64,000 bases of DNA from Aspidiotus rigidus (Eukaryota > Arthropoda > Insecta > Hemiptera > Diaspididae): positions 1,615,501 to 1,679,500 of the forward strand of contig JAVHKY010000048.1 of the NCBI GenBank assembly GCA_035079385.1, given 5' to 3'. The notes under the pieces are model-generated. The model saw nothing but the letters and a program-made list of their open reading frames with translations, was not told the DNA's origin and made no database searches. Within the stretch, counting starts at the first letter, position 1. Every line of letters begins with the position of its first letter. The position numbers and the translations under genes are program-made. Of this stretch, positions 11,085 through 21,126 are shown one piece after another.

Positions 11085-11104
11085 ACTTTATCCTCGTTGT
11101 CATT
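11085..11104 (-). promoter_or_regulatory. Candidate tRNA primer-binding site of element A
   Basis: The minus-strand sequence just inside the 5' LTR reads AATGACAACGAGGATAAAG. GACAACGAGGAT resembles the complement of a tRNA-Ser 3' end, the primer used by some mag-type elements. The tRNA assignment is from memory and is tentative. Confidence 0.4.
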
Positions 11105-11234
11105 TGTTATGTGAGGAAAAGAGAGACAAAAATACCGACGATTGAACATGTAATTGATTGAGACTGATTTACATTATGCAGAGTCATACACATATGTTAT
11201 ACACAGTGTTACCATTTCTTTATAATACATAACA
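11105..11234 (-). repeat. 5' LTR of element A
   Basis: 130 bp, about 98% identical to 1107-1236, with TGTTATGT...ACATAACA termini, followed on the plus strand by the TACTG target duplication (11235-11239). Confidence 0.9.
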
Positions 11235-11249
11235 TACTGTAACATTATA

Positions 11250-11635
11250 CAGTCATGTGAAGACATTTGGTTAGATGGTATCCAAGAATTAGCAATTACA
11301 AATTTGATAGAAAATTGAGAACTGCTCAAATAGTCAACTAATCTACAAGAAAACATCACATGCACAACTTTAGATATATGACTATAATTTGAGCAAATTT
11401 GAAAAAGATTCACTTATTGTTTTGTAGGAGTTAAGCTGACAAAAAAAGTGCTATAAATAAATCAATATATATAAATGTACATGTATAAGGGAACCTGAAA
11501 TTTTTTATCAGTCTTACATCAGTTATCTAGTACATATAAAACGTCTATAAAATTCATTCCCGGGCTTATTAGCCAAAACTGAGTTGGGAATAATACCTTA
11601 CTTTTCAGTCAAAAACTTGGTTAACAAGACTGAGT
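11250..11635 (+). repeat. Diverged copy of the composite-insertion tail
   Basis: The order of motifs matches 8800-9298: AGAACTGCTCAAATAG, CACATGCACAACTTTAGATA, GTAGGAGTTAAGCTGACAAA, AAGGGAACCTGAAATTTTTT, AATACCTTACTTTTCAGTCA and GGTTAACA. The terminal hairpin is decayed. No coding. Confidence 0.6.
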
Positions 11636-13382
11636 TGCCATGCGCCTTAGTATCCGGTTCTCTTGCTTTTTTTTCCAATTGACTGTTACGTGACAGAAAT
11701 TTATTTTTTAATTTTTTTCAAAAGATCTAGAGCTTCTCTTCCTACCAAGATAAAGAGCTTAATAAGAGATCTCAATTTTTTCTATGTGAAGATCTGGAAA
11801 CCAAGAGATCTGCATCTTTGTTTCACTCTGATCTGGAATCTCAGAGACTTAATATTTGTACAATTAAGGAAGTATCAAGAAGAAGAAACTTCCTTAAAGA
11901 CTGTACAGAAATTTGAAAAATACTATGCAAAAATGAAATCATAGGTGACACAGAATATGTAATACGTGCTGTATTAATCAAACAATTTACATCATCATCA
12001 ATAATTGATGTTCAAAGACTATCTTGGTCACTCTTGACAAAGACAAAGACTGTCCGAGAAATAAAATTTGCCAGGCAAAAATTAAATCTCAAGAGACGGA
12101 GAATGTATATCTTGAGTGTTCTGAAATTTGGAAATTGCTATGCAAAGATAAAATCTCGAGTAACAGAGAATGTATGTATTACGTGAGTGATGTCACAACA
12201 CATTTTTCTGGTGAGAACTTTTTTTTTCTATATTTTTTTTTATTTATTTTTTTCTTTTTGGGACGCTTGCTTCCAGCAAGGCAAAAGCTGGCCCTATGCA
12301 ATTGCAGAAAAAACAAGACTGAGTTGCTGTGTGTCTCAGTATCCGGGTCTCTTGCGTTTTTTTTTTTTTCTTTTGAGTCTACAAACCCACCCTCCATTTC
12401 TTTTCAAAGCCTTTTTTTTTTTTCTCTTTGGAAATTATTGTCCTTTTTGTCACTCGAAGATATTTCAATTACAACATTTAAAACGTTTTGGAATACAAAC
12501 TAAACAAATTTTCTGACAGACCTGTCAAAAATATTGACATTACTGACAATATTTACAAGTATAATTTGAACTATAAACCTCCGCTCAAACTTTCTGTAAT
12601 CATCTTTTTTTTTTTTGACTTTTAATTTAAATTTACGACTTTGTATTAATCATCAAAAATCTCAAATTAATAGTATACTATTAGGTTTATTTTCAATTAA
12701 AGGAATTTTTTTTTTTGTTTTCGCATTGCATAGGGGGCAAGAGCCCCAAAAATAGAAAAAAAAAAGATTTCACCGGAAAAATGTGTTGTGTCGTCACTTA
12801 AGTAATACATACATTCTCTGTTACTCAAGATCTTATCTTTGCATCGCAATATTTCAAATTTCAGGACACTCAAGATATACATTTTCTGTCTCTTGAGATT
12901 TAATTTTTGCCTGGCAAATTTTATTTCTCAGACAGTCTTTGTCTTTGTCAAGAGCGACCGAGATGACCAAGATAGTCTTTAAACATCAATATTAATGATA
13001 ATGTATATTGTTTGATAATTACTGCATGTATTACATATTCTGTGTCACCTATGATTTTATTTTTGTATAGTATTTTTCAAATTTCTGTACAGTCTTTGAG
13101 GAAGTTTCTTCTTCTTGATACTTCCTTAATTGTAATACCTACCATATATACAAATATTAAGTCTCTGAGATTCCAGATCAGAATGGAACAAAGATGTAGA
13201 TCTCTTGGTTTTCAGATCTTTACATAGAAAAAATTGAGATCTCTTAAGCTCTACATCTTGGTAGGAAAAGAAGCTCCAGATCTTTTGAAAAAAATTAAAA
13301 AATTAATTTCTGTCACGTAACAGTCAATTGGAAAAAAAACCCAAGAGACCCGGATACTGAGACGCATGGCAACTCAGTCTTA
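11626..13382. mobile_element. Foldback-type element with 0.67-kb inverted arms
   Basis: Left arm about 11626-12313, right arm about 12717-13382, inverted and clearly homologous along their length (for example ACTGAGTTGCCATGCG against CGCATGGCAACTCAGT at the outer ends, and GACAAAGACAAAGACTGTC near the middle). The spacer holds the start of another direct arm copy (12316-12370). The inner arm ends carry a hairpin-prone GCAAGAGCCCC / CTTGCTTCC motif. Foldback (FB) elements have this architecture; no transposase is visible. The ORFs at 11663-11944 and 12024-12516 lie in the repeats and are not supported as genes. Confidence 0.7.
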
Positions 13383-13389
13383 TTTTCTT

Positions 13390-13940
13390 TTTTTTTGCAA
13401 TTGCATAGGGGCTCTTGCCTTTCCAGAGGCAGGAGCCCCAAAAAGTTCTTTCTGGAAAAATGTGTTCCGACGTCATTCAAGATATATATTCTCTATCTCT
13501 TGAGATTTAATTTTTGCCTGGCAAATTTCATTTTTTGTACAGTCATTGTCTTTGTCAAGAGTGACTAAGATAGTCTTTGAACATTAATATTGATGATAAT
13601 GTATATTGTTTGATTAAAACTGCACATATTGCATAATTTGTTGTCCTTGGATACAAAACTTGTAATTCCAATTGATGAGGAGATCAACAAACCTTATAAC
13701 TCCAATTTTTGAAATTTTACAGGTGAGACAAAAAACTGTCTGTTTTTTTGCAAAGCACAGCAAAAGATGGAGTTACAAGGTTTGTTCATCTCCCAACAAA
13801 ATGGAGTTACAAGGCTTGTTGATCTCCTTATAAATTGGAGTTACAAGTTACTTGCATGTACCCAAGGGCAATGAATATTCTGTGCCACCTATAATTTCAT
13901 TTTTGTATAGTATTTTTCAAATTTTTATACATTTAGTCTT
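13390..13940 (-). repeat. Extra partial foldback unit, same orientation as the right arm
   Basis: It repeats the right-arm sequence from the TGCATAGGGG inner end through GACGTCATTCAAGATATATA to GTATAGTATTTTTCAAATTT. It is interrupted by an inverted-repeat insert (13641-13870) and stops before the outer arm end, where the satellite-bearing copy begins. Confidence 0.65.
13641..13870. mobile_element. MITE inside the foldback copy
   Basis: About 230 bp with inverted repeats of about 65 bp: TTGTCCTTGGATAC at the left and GTACCCAAGGGCAA at the right, each followed inward by copies of AACTCCAATTNATNAGGAGATCAACAA. No ORF. The target duplication could not be fixed. Confidence 0.75.
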
Positions 13941-13949
13941 CAAAAAGCA

Positions 13950-14260
13950 AGGGCTTCCTTAACAAGGTTAAACAAGGAACGCAGGGAACCTATTTTATGA
14001 GTCAAATTGGGTTTGGTATTGAGAATTTAAGAACCCTAGATGTGGTATAAAGCTAGTATAAAGAAGACCTAGACCTACCTTAAGCCTAACACAATGTAGT
14101 TCAAGAGTCTAAATTTTTCTTGACTCTCAAGCTATGTTTGATAGGAGAGGGACTTGGAAAAATTTTGACTTTTAAATTATGATAGGCAGGGAAACTTGAA
14201 AAAATTTCATGCTCCAAGCTATATACAATAAGAGTCAAAATTTTTTTCAAGTTTTTTGCC
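13950..14260 (-). repeat. Second satellite-bearing element, inverted relative to 3476-3954
   Basis: It shares GGCTTCCTTAACAA, CGCAGGGAACCTATTTTATG, a TAGTATAAAGAAGACCTAGA stretch, and about three diverged 45-bp satellite units (GATAGGAGAGGGACTTGGAA). The right end is unclear. Confidence 0.6.
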
Positions 14261-14483
14261 AGACAGTTATGGGGTTATGTAAAGACGTTGTCTGCACAAT
14301 ACAAGATGGTTATAAGTACCTCACCTAAAGCGCAATGGGAAGCAGCGTGATACTTTTTTTAGCTATTAAACACCTTTCTGCACAGTAAACAAGATACTAC
14401 TTGTATAAGACCATCAGTACTCAGAACTTCCTTTTTTCTTATTGTACGGCTGTATCTGCAACTGTCTCATACCAGCAGCCAAC
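14260..14483. other. Unassigned non-coding sequence
   Basis: I see no gene or repeat between the satellite-bearing copy and the Penelope insertion. Confidence 0.4.
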
Positions 14484-14561
14484 AAAATTCTAATTGAACT
14501 AATGAAATACTCAAAATAGTAAAACTAGGAGTAAACTAAACAAAGCCACAGAAATACGAAT

Positions 14562-14620
14562 TATACGCTGGAGCGCTTTCGATTAATAAACCATTGTCAA
14601 CAGCGACATGAAAGCAACTG
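14562..14620 (-). ncRNA. Candidate degenerate hammerhead ribozyme, Penelope copy A
   Basis: On the minus strand: CTGTTGACAAT, the small stem GGTT/AATC, then GAAA and CGCT...AGCG followed by TA. This is the order of a hammerhead (CUGANGA-type core, stem II, GAAA, stem III, NUH), but the core reads CTGTTGA, so activity is uncertain. Hammerheads are known in Penelope-like elements. The same stretch recurs at 17194-17252 and 19566-19625. Confidence 0.4.
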
Positions 14621-14658
14621 AAACCAATTACCGCTAGGAAGGAGAACAACCGACGAGA

Positions 14659-17127
14659 TCATGACTGAACCAGCGAGTCATCACGATGTGAATCATACTC
14701 ATAAACTAATTCAATCAATCCCTCATCAGGTATGTACCTGTTTAGCACATTTAGGCTGTCGTTATTAAGGTGTCGAATAATTTCAATGTGCTCAAGCGCC
14801 GTTCGTTTGAAGTACGAGTTCTCTCGGTGGAGGAGGGTCTCGGACCCCTCTTTATAGCAGTGACCACTGGTAATGAGATGGTCCGCAAAAGCCGATTCCC
14901 CCAATTTCTTTTTCTCCCAAGCTTTCTTATGCTCGTCAATTCTAATTTTAAGTTGACGGCCAGTCTCGCCTATGTATATCCCTTTACAATCATTACAATT
15001 CACCTTGTAGACACCACTTTTTTCGAGCAATGGGATAGGGTCCTTCAATTTGACAAAAAGACTTTTTACCGTATTAAGGTTATAATAAGCTGGTCGGAAC
15101 CCAAACGGGCGGAGTACGCTACCTAATTTAGAAGAAAACTTCCCCAAGAAGGGGAGCCTTATCCAACGCTTCCTACTCTCCAATGTCGGATTGCGGGGGA
15201 GGGAAGTAGTGGAGTCCAGGCATTTCCGAGTCAGCTTCCTCCGGACCATGAGGTCAATGTCTATGCTCACCTCATTCACTCTGGCCAAGTGCTTTATAGT
15301 CGATAGCTCCCTTTGAAAGGCGGTTTGACCAAGCGGAATACTGGTCAACCGGTGGACAAAACTATTGAATGCAGCGGATTTATGGGCGACAGGGCAGAAT
15401 GATCTGCCGTGGACAGTAGTATCGGTCGATGTAGCTTTCCTATAGATGGCGAATTCATGGACACCGTCTCTATTGGAGATCGTGAGGTCCAAAAAATTAA
15501 TAGATGAACCGCCCTCTTCCAATGTGAATTTTATGGAAGGATACTGATTATTGATATACTTGAGAAACTCCAAAAGGAGATCTCTGGGACCGGTCCACGC
15601 ACACAAAACATCATCGACGTACCTGCGCCAATAGTGTATATGACCTAAAAGCCCATGGCCAGAGGAAAAAAGATCTAGTTCAAATTTTGACATAAATACC
15701 TCCGAGATGAGGGATCCCAGAGGAGAGCCAATAGGAATGCCAACCTCCTCAGGAAATTCAAAAAACTTACCCTCAAATTTGCAAAAATTGGGAGACCAGC
15801 AGATGTTAAGCAAATTGAAAAATTCCATCAATTCTTCATGACGGATATTAAATTGTACCAAAAGGGTACCCATATATTGCATAGCAGTGGCTCTAGGAAT
15901 ATTGGGGAATAAGCCGACCACATCGAAAGAGCAAAGGGACGAATCCGGCGGGAAATTTTCATCCTTCAGCCCATCAGCCAAAGACACCGAATTCTTCACA
16001 GAGTAGGGAGACTCGAAATCTATTCTAGATTTAAACCATCGGTCTAGATACTTCGCCAAAGAATAAGTGGGGGAGGATACGAATGAAACGACCGGGCGCA
16101 TCGGGGTATCCTGTTTGTGAATCTTCGGTAGCCCGTATAATAGAGGAGGCACCGGGTTAGGCTCAAGGAGCAACTTTTTTAGAGCAGGAGTTTTAATAAT
16201 AAATTCACAATTATTAATGACACGTCTTACTTCTTTTACGTGTTTTGGAAAATTGAAATTAGCATTTTCTTTAGCCCCACATTGGCTGAGAACATCGTAA
16301 ATCTTGGATACGTACGAGGACCTATCCATTACAACAATGGCATTACTTTTGTCAGCCTTTGTAATGGTTAAGCCCTCCTCCCTGACCCTCCTCTTAATCT
16401 TCTTAATCACATCAGAAGCAAGGTCATTTATACGAGGGAGGGGGGTATTACGGACGAGAGCAGCACAAGTTTTTTGGGTATTAACCCCAGGCCCAATTTT
16501 TATTTCGAGGTCCGCAACTACATTAGCAAGAGTGTCGGCATTATTGATGGGGGGTAGCCCGAATTTTAGACCCTTCTCCAAGAGATTCATCTCGTCACTA
16601 TCGAACTCGGCATTGCTGCAATTTATAACACGCGGTTGAAACCTTTGGGTGACACTGACGTCAGAACTTACATCCTGGACCGCGGAGGCTTTCAATTTTT
16701 GGAGGGAACAAATTTTCTTGTTTTTCTTTCGTTTCAACTTTGCCTCAAAAGACCGACATTTAACGTTAACAGATTTAATGAACAAATCCAACTCACCCGG
16801 ATGCAGCATACCAGAAAGTTTGGAATGAACCATCAGGTTCAACCTTGTGGTGATATTCATCTTACCATGCCACCTCCGTAATTCAGTGCGGATCCACTTT
16901 TCTGTTAAGAATTTTTCCAATTTTTCGGCGGTCTGGTTGCAGTCAGAGAAGAGCCTGAATTTAACAAACTTTGGTTTCAAATGCAATTTCAAACATTTCC
17001 GAAGGAACCAAATATGGGAGGTGAACGACAGCCTTTGGTTTCGAAACTTTACAAATAGGAACCGTAAATACGCCTCATTAGCGTCATTAATAGATTTTAT
17101 ACGGTCCTGCAAGTTATGGCCAAGCAT
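14659..17127 (-). CDS. Penelope-like reverse transcriptase with GIY-YIG endonuclease, full length
   Basis: The 822-residue ORF starts MLGHNLQDRIKS. The N-terminal about 280 residues are Lys/Arg-rich; the RT domain (about 280-530) has LLYGLPKIHK, DVVGLFPNIPR, GIPIGSPLGSLISE and the catalytic YVDDVLCAW (YVDD at about 15607-15624). The C-terminus has a Cys-x2-Cys linker and a GIY-YIG-type nuclease (GVYKVNCNDC, GIYIGETGRQLKIRIDEH). RT plus GIY-YIG defines endonuclease-bearing Penelope-like elements, which prime on nicked target DNA. The length fits the family and there is no break, so this copy could be active. A conserved non-coding hammerhead-like stretch follows 40 nt after the stop. The start codon lies two or three bases after the head-to-tail junction with the upstream copy. 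Confidence 0.95.
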   Translation of the reverse strand: MLGHNLQDRIKSINDANEAYLRFLFVKFRNQRLSFTSHIWFLRKCLKLHLKPKFVKFRLFSDCNQTAEKLEKFLTEKWIRTELRRWHGKMNITTRLNLMVHSKLSGMLHPGELDLFIKSVNVKCRSFEAKLKRKKNKKICSLQKLKASAVQDVSSDVSVTQRFQPRVINCSNAEFDSDEMNLLEKGLKFGLPPINNADTLANVVADLEIKIGPGVNTQKTCAALVRNTPLPRINDLASDVIKKIKRRVREEGLTITKADKSNAIVVMDRSSYVSKIYDVLSQCGAKENANFNFPKHVKEVRRVINNCEFIIKTPALKKLLLEPNPVPPLLYGLPKIHKQDTPMRPVVSFVSSPTYSLAKYLDRWFKSRIDFESPYSVKNSVSLADGLKDENFPPDSSLCSFDVVGLFPNIPRATAMQYMGTLLVQFNIRHEELMEFFNLLNICWSPNFCKFEGKFFEFPEEVGIPIGSPLGSLISEVFMSKFELDLFSSGHGLLGHIHYWRRYVDDVLCAWTGPRDLLLEFLKYINNQYPSIKFTLEEGGSSINFLDLTISNRDGVHEFAIYRKATSTDTTVHGRSFCPVAHKSAAFNSFVHRLTSIPLGQTAFQRELSTIKHLARVNEVSIDIDLMVRRKLTRKCLDSTTSLPRNPTLESRKRWIRLPFLGKFSSKLGSVLRPFGFRPAYYNLNTVKSLFVKLKDPIPLLEKSGVYKVNCNDCKGIYIGETGRQLKIRIDEHKKAWEKKKLGESAFADHLITSGHCYKEGSETLLHRENSYFKRTALEHIEIIRHLNNDSLNVLNRYIPDEGLIELVYEYDSHRDDSLVQS

Positions 17128-17132
17128 ACTGA

Positions 17133-17430
17133 ACTAATGAAATACTCAAAATAGTAAAACTAGGAGTAAACTAAACAAAGCCACAGAAATACGAATTATA
17201 CGCTGGAGCGCTTTCGATTAATAAACCATTGTCAACAGCGACATGAAAGCAACTGAAACCAATTACCGCTAGGAAGGAGAACAACCGACGAGATCATGAC
17301 TGAACCAGCGAGTCATCACGATGTGAATCATACTCATAAACTAATTCAATCAATCCCTCATCAGGTATGTACCTGTTTAGCACATTTAGGCTGTCGTTAT
17401 TAAGGTGTCGAATAATTTCAATGTGCTCAG
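17133..17430 (-). pseudogene. 3' end of a head-to-tail Penelope copy (pseudo-LTR)
   Basis: This duplicates 14496-14793 in the same orientation: the last about 44 codons of the ORF, the stop, and the 3' non-coding region with the hammerhead-like stretch (17194-17252). It sits directly upstream of the full-length ORF, the usual position of the Penelope pseudo-LTR, and could act as its promoter or leader. Confidence 0.85.
17194..17252 (-). ncRNA. Candidate degenerate hammerhead ribozyme, pseudo-LTR copy
   Basis: Same sequence as 14562-14620, now upstream of the full-length ORF. Two ribozymes flanking one unit would allow unit-length RNA release if they cleave. The core deviates from consensus. 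Confidence 0.4.
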
Positions 17431-17431
17431 A

Positions 17432-19528
17432 CGGTCTTTTGAGGCAAAGTTGAAACGAAAGAAAAACAAGAAAATTTGTTCCCTCCAAAAATTGAAAGCC
17501 TCCGCGGTCCAGGATGTAAGTTCTGACGTCAGTGTCACCCAAAGGTTTCAACCGCGTGTTATAAATTGCAGCAATGCCGAGTTCGATAGTGACGAGATGA
17601 ATCTCTTGGAGAAGGGTCTAAAATTCGGGCTACCCCCCATCAATAATGCCGACACTCTTGCTAATGTAGTTGCGGACCTCGAAATAAAAATTGGGCCTGG
17701 GGTTAATACCCAAAAAACTTGTGCTGCTCTCGTCCGTAATACCCCCCTCCCTCGTATAAATGACCTTGCTTCTGATGTGATTAAGAAGATTAAGAGGAGG
17801 GTCAGGGAGGAGGGCTTAACCATTACAAAGGCTGACAAAAGTAATGCCATTGTTGTAATGGATAGGTCCTCGTACGTATCCAAGATTTACGATGTTCTCA
17901 GCCAATGTGGGGCTAAAGAAAATGCTAATTTCAATTTTCCAAAACACGTAAAAGAAGTAAGACGTGTCATTAATAATTGTGAATTTATTATTAAAACTCC
18001 TGCTCTAAAAAAGTTGCTCCTTGAGCCTAACCCGGTGCCTCCTCTATTATACGGGCTACCGAAGATTCACAAACAGGATACCCCGATGCGCCCGGTCGTT
18101 TCATTCGTATCCTCCCCCACTTATTCTTTGGCGAAGTATCTAGACCGATGGTTTAAATCTAGAATAGATTTCGAGTCTCCCTACTCTGTGAAGAATTCGG
18201 TGTCTTTGGCTGATGGGCTGAAGGATGAAAATTTCCCGCCGGATTCGTCCCTTTGCTCTTTCGATGTGGTCGGCTTATTCCCCAATATTCCTAGAGCCAC
18301 TGCTATGCAATATATGGGTACCCTTTTGGTACAATTTAATATCCGTCATGAAGAATTGATGGAATTTTTCAATTTGCTTAACATCTGCTGGTCTCCCAAT
18401 TTTTGCAAATTTGAGGGTAAGTTTTTTGAATTTCCTGAGGAGGTTGGCATTCCTATTGGCTCTCCTCTGGGATCCCTCATCTCGGAGGTATTTATGTCAA
18501 AATTTGAACTAGATCTTTTTTCCTCTGGCCATGGGCTTTTAGGTCATATACACTATTGGCGCAGGTACGTCGATGATGTTTTGTGTGCGTGGACCGGTCC
18601 CAGAGATCTCCTTTTGGAGTTTCTCAAGTATATCAATAATCAGTATCCTCCCATAAAATTCACATTGGAAGAGGGCGGTTCATCTATTAATTTTTTGGAC
18701 CTCACGATCTCCAATAGAGACGGTGTCCATGAATTCGCCATCTATAGGAAAGCTACATCGACCGATACTACTGTCCACGGCAGATCATTCTGCCCTGTCG
18801 CCCATAAATCCGCTGCATTCAATAGTTTTGTCCACCGGTTGACCAGTATTCCGCTTGGTCAAACCGCCTTTCAAAGGGAGCTATCGACTATAAAGCACTT
18901 GGCCAGAGTGAATGAGGTGAGCATAGACATTGACCTCATGGTCCGGAGGAAGCTGACTCGGAAATGCCTGGACTCCACTACTTCCCTCCCCCGCAATCCG
19001 ACATTGGAGAGTAGGAAGCGTTGGATAAGGCTCCCCTTCTTGGGGAAGTTTTCTTCTAAATTAGGTAGCGTACTCCGCCCGTTTGGGTTCCGACCAGCTT
19101 ATTATAACCTTAATACGGTAAAAAGTCTTTTTGTCAAATTGAAGGACCCTATCCCATTGCTCGAAAAAAGTGGTGTCTACAAGGTGAATTGTAATGATTG
19201 TAAAGGGATATACATAGGCGAGACTGGCCGTCAACTTAAAATTAGAATTGACGAGCATAAGAAAGCTTGGGAGAAAAAGAAATTGGGGGAATCGGCTTTT
19301 GCGGACCATCTCATTACCAGTGGTCACTGCTATAAAGAGGGGTCCGAGACCCTCCTCCACCGAGAGAACTCGTACTTCAAACGAACGGCGCTTGAGCACA
19401 TTGAAATTATTCGACACCTTAATAACGACAGCCTAAATGTGCTAAACAGGTACATACCTGATGAGGGATTGATTGAATTAGTTTATGAGTATGATTCACA
19501 TCGTGATGACTCGCTGGTTCAGTCATGA
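17432..19528 (+). pseudogene. Penelope RT/GIY-YIG, 5'-truncated copy in inverted orientation
   Basis: From RSFEAKLKRKK onward this is the same protein as the minus-strand copy (residues 125-822), with one amino-acid difference noticed (QYPSIKF against QYPPIKF). The YVDD and GIY-YIG motifs are intact. The first 124 residues are missing; the frame stays open upstream only through the inverted junction (from 17405), which adds a few foreign residues. Near-identity with 14659-16755 makes a palindrome with arms of about 2.27 kb. Without its normal start it is probably non-functional alone. Confidence 0.92.
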
Positions 19529-19565
19529 TCTCGTCGGTTGTTCTCCTTCCTAGCGGTAATTGGTT

Positions 19566-19625
19566 TCAGTTGCTTTCATGTCGCTGTTGACAATGGTTTA
19601 TTAATCGAAAGCGCTCCAGCGTATA
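19566..19625 (+). ncRNA. Candidate degenerate hammerhead ribozyme, Penelope copy B
   Basis: Plus-strand version of the stretch at 14562-14620, about 40 nt after the stop. CAGTTGCTTTCAT, GGTT...AAYC and CGAAAGCGCT are shared with the second, clearly diverged Penelope family at 30737-30795, so this non-coding segment is under constraint. Confidence 0.45.
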
Positions 19626-19742
19626 ATTCGTATTTCTGTGGCTTTGTTTAGTTTACTCCTAGTTTTACTATTTTGAGTATTTCATTAGTTCAGTATGCTT
19701 GGCCATAACTTGCAGGACCGTATAAAATCTAAAATTCTAATT

Positions 19743-21120
19743 TTTGGCATAGTTACATATTCAAAATTTGGAGAAAAAATATCACAGTACACACATTTTG
19801 AAAGTTAGTACTGCACTACCTAGTAAATAGCGTTACTTTTGTAGCGTACTTCATATTTCATTCATTTGTGTATGTGTACATTTGTCAAGAGATAGAAGAT
19901 TGAAATACTACAATAATATTATCAATCAGGTTCATGATTCACTCGCAAAGTTGCAAAGTAGAAGTATCAGTCAGCAAAGTTTCTTTCAGTGTACAAAAAA
20001 TTAATACTTGCTTGCAAATGGCTCATACTCCTAGCACTTTTTCGGCTTTTTCTTCAGTTTTGGCATTTTGTACGTTCGGCAATTTTTGACAAAATAAAAT
20101 TCTTAGTCCGTGTCCTCTTCACCTTGATTTGTGTTCATATTTCAAAATCCCATATTTTTATTTAAAACTTGTACTATAAATTTATTTTTAACTTCATTAA
20201 CATCACTTGTAGAACGAATTGAAATATTAAAGAAACTACATTATTCTAATCTGTAAACTGATTTCATTCACCTAACTCACTATCACGTGTATTCTAATAC
20301 ATCTTACACCTTTACTGCCTGCTTTGCAATGTAGAAATTTCATCCCGCTCCCCAATTTTTAATCCTCGGTACTCACTTTATATTTGATGCCTCACCTCAT
20401 ACCAGTAAGAAACCATTTCAATTTCCATAAGAATCTTTTCTTCCTCCACCAAGTTAGTTTTTCACGTCTTCAGTAAAATTCTACTGCAAAAATTAGTGTC
20501 ATATCTCAAATTGAACTCAAAATACAATCTTTAACGCAGTCAATAGTGCAGTTAATAACCCTCGTTAAAATAGTAATTGAAAATAAAAGAAAATAAAAAG
20601 GACTTTTAATCGATATTGCTATTTAATATCTACAAAATTTTCATAGTGAGACGTATACCAATATTCTCTTAGTTAACTTGCTATTTCATTAATGAAAAAT
20701 ATTAAATACTAAGGAGGCCGAGACTCCCGTAGGTAACGCATAAAACACAAGATGTTTCTAGGAAACCCTTTCAATACTGATAGGCTATTATCAAACATGC
20801 ACATATACTGTACACACAACACTCCCCCACACATAATATAAAGGTAGCTTAACAGTGATTAATTAATACAATTGAATAGCTGAAACAAAATTTACAATTT
20901 CAAACAAAGGGAAAAAAGAAGAGGGGGGACAACAACAATTTCACTTCACTCTTACATTGCTCTCTTTCCCTACCAGTTAGGTTTTTGTCCATCTGTCTGA
21001 TTATTCATATCAAGTTGACTACATTTCGATGTCGACTCTTAAGCTACCAAAAATGTGATCAATATGAGTGAAATGTGAACAATTCGTGCACCCGATGTTG
21101 ACGGCAAGAAATGGTCGACT
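19743..21120. other. Non-coding stretch, nothing recognised
   Basis: AT-rich sequence without a coding signal or a repeat that I can match inside the window. Confidence 0.4.
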
Positions 21121-21126
21121 ACAATA

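Larger units (their letters stand above)
1107..11234 (-). mobile_element. Ty3/gypsy LTR retrotransposon A (mag-like), complete but broken
   Basis: The element is bounded by two 130-bp LTRs (1107-1236 and 11105-11234) with TGTTATGT...ACATAACA termini and flanked by the 5-bp direct repeat TACTG (1102-1106 and 11235-11239). On the minus strand the order is gag, zinc knuckle, protease, reverse transcriptase, RNase H, integrase, the Ty3/gypsy order. The short LTRs and integrase style resemble the mag clade; that clade call is inference. The LTRs differ at only about three positions, yet the body has frameshifts, nonsense codons and three nested insertions (2733-2908, about 3476-3954, about 4869-9298). 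Removing the insertions leaves about 5 kb, a usual length for the superfamily. Confidence 0.9.
14496..19730. mobile_element. Penelope-like element 1, palindromic double copy with 12-bp target duplication
   Basis: The 5235-bp insertion is flanked by the direct repeat AAAATTCTAATT (14484-14495 and 19731-19742). From the left: a full-length copy on the minus strand (14496 to about 17136), then the 3' end of another minus-strand copy joined head-to-tail upstream of it (17133-17430), then a switch to a plus-strand copy lacking its first 124 codons (17432-19694), then about 36 nt of the start of a further copy. Both 3' ends face outward. A partial upstream tandem copy (pseudo-LTR) and inverted partial copies are known habits of Penelope-like elements. 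Confidence 0.93.

Noticed and set aside
12179..12516. ORFs in the foldback spacer
   Set aside because: They cover T runs and repeat arms; no domain or conserved frame between copies.
14770..17137. Plus-strand ORFs opposite the Penelope gene, mirrored at 17294-19417
   Set aside because: They are antisense shadows that recur only because the element is palindromic.
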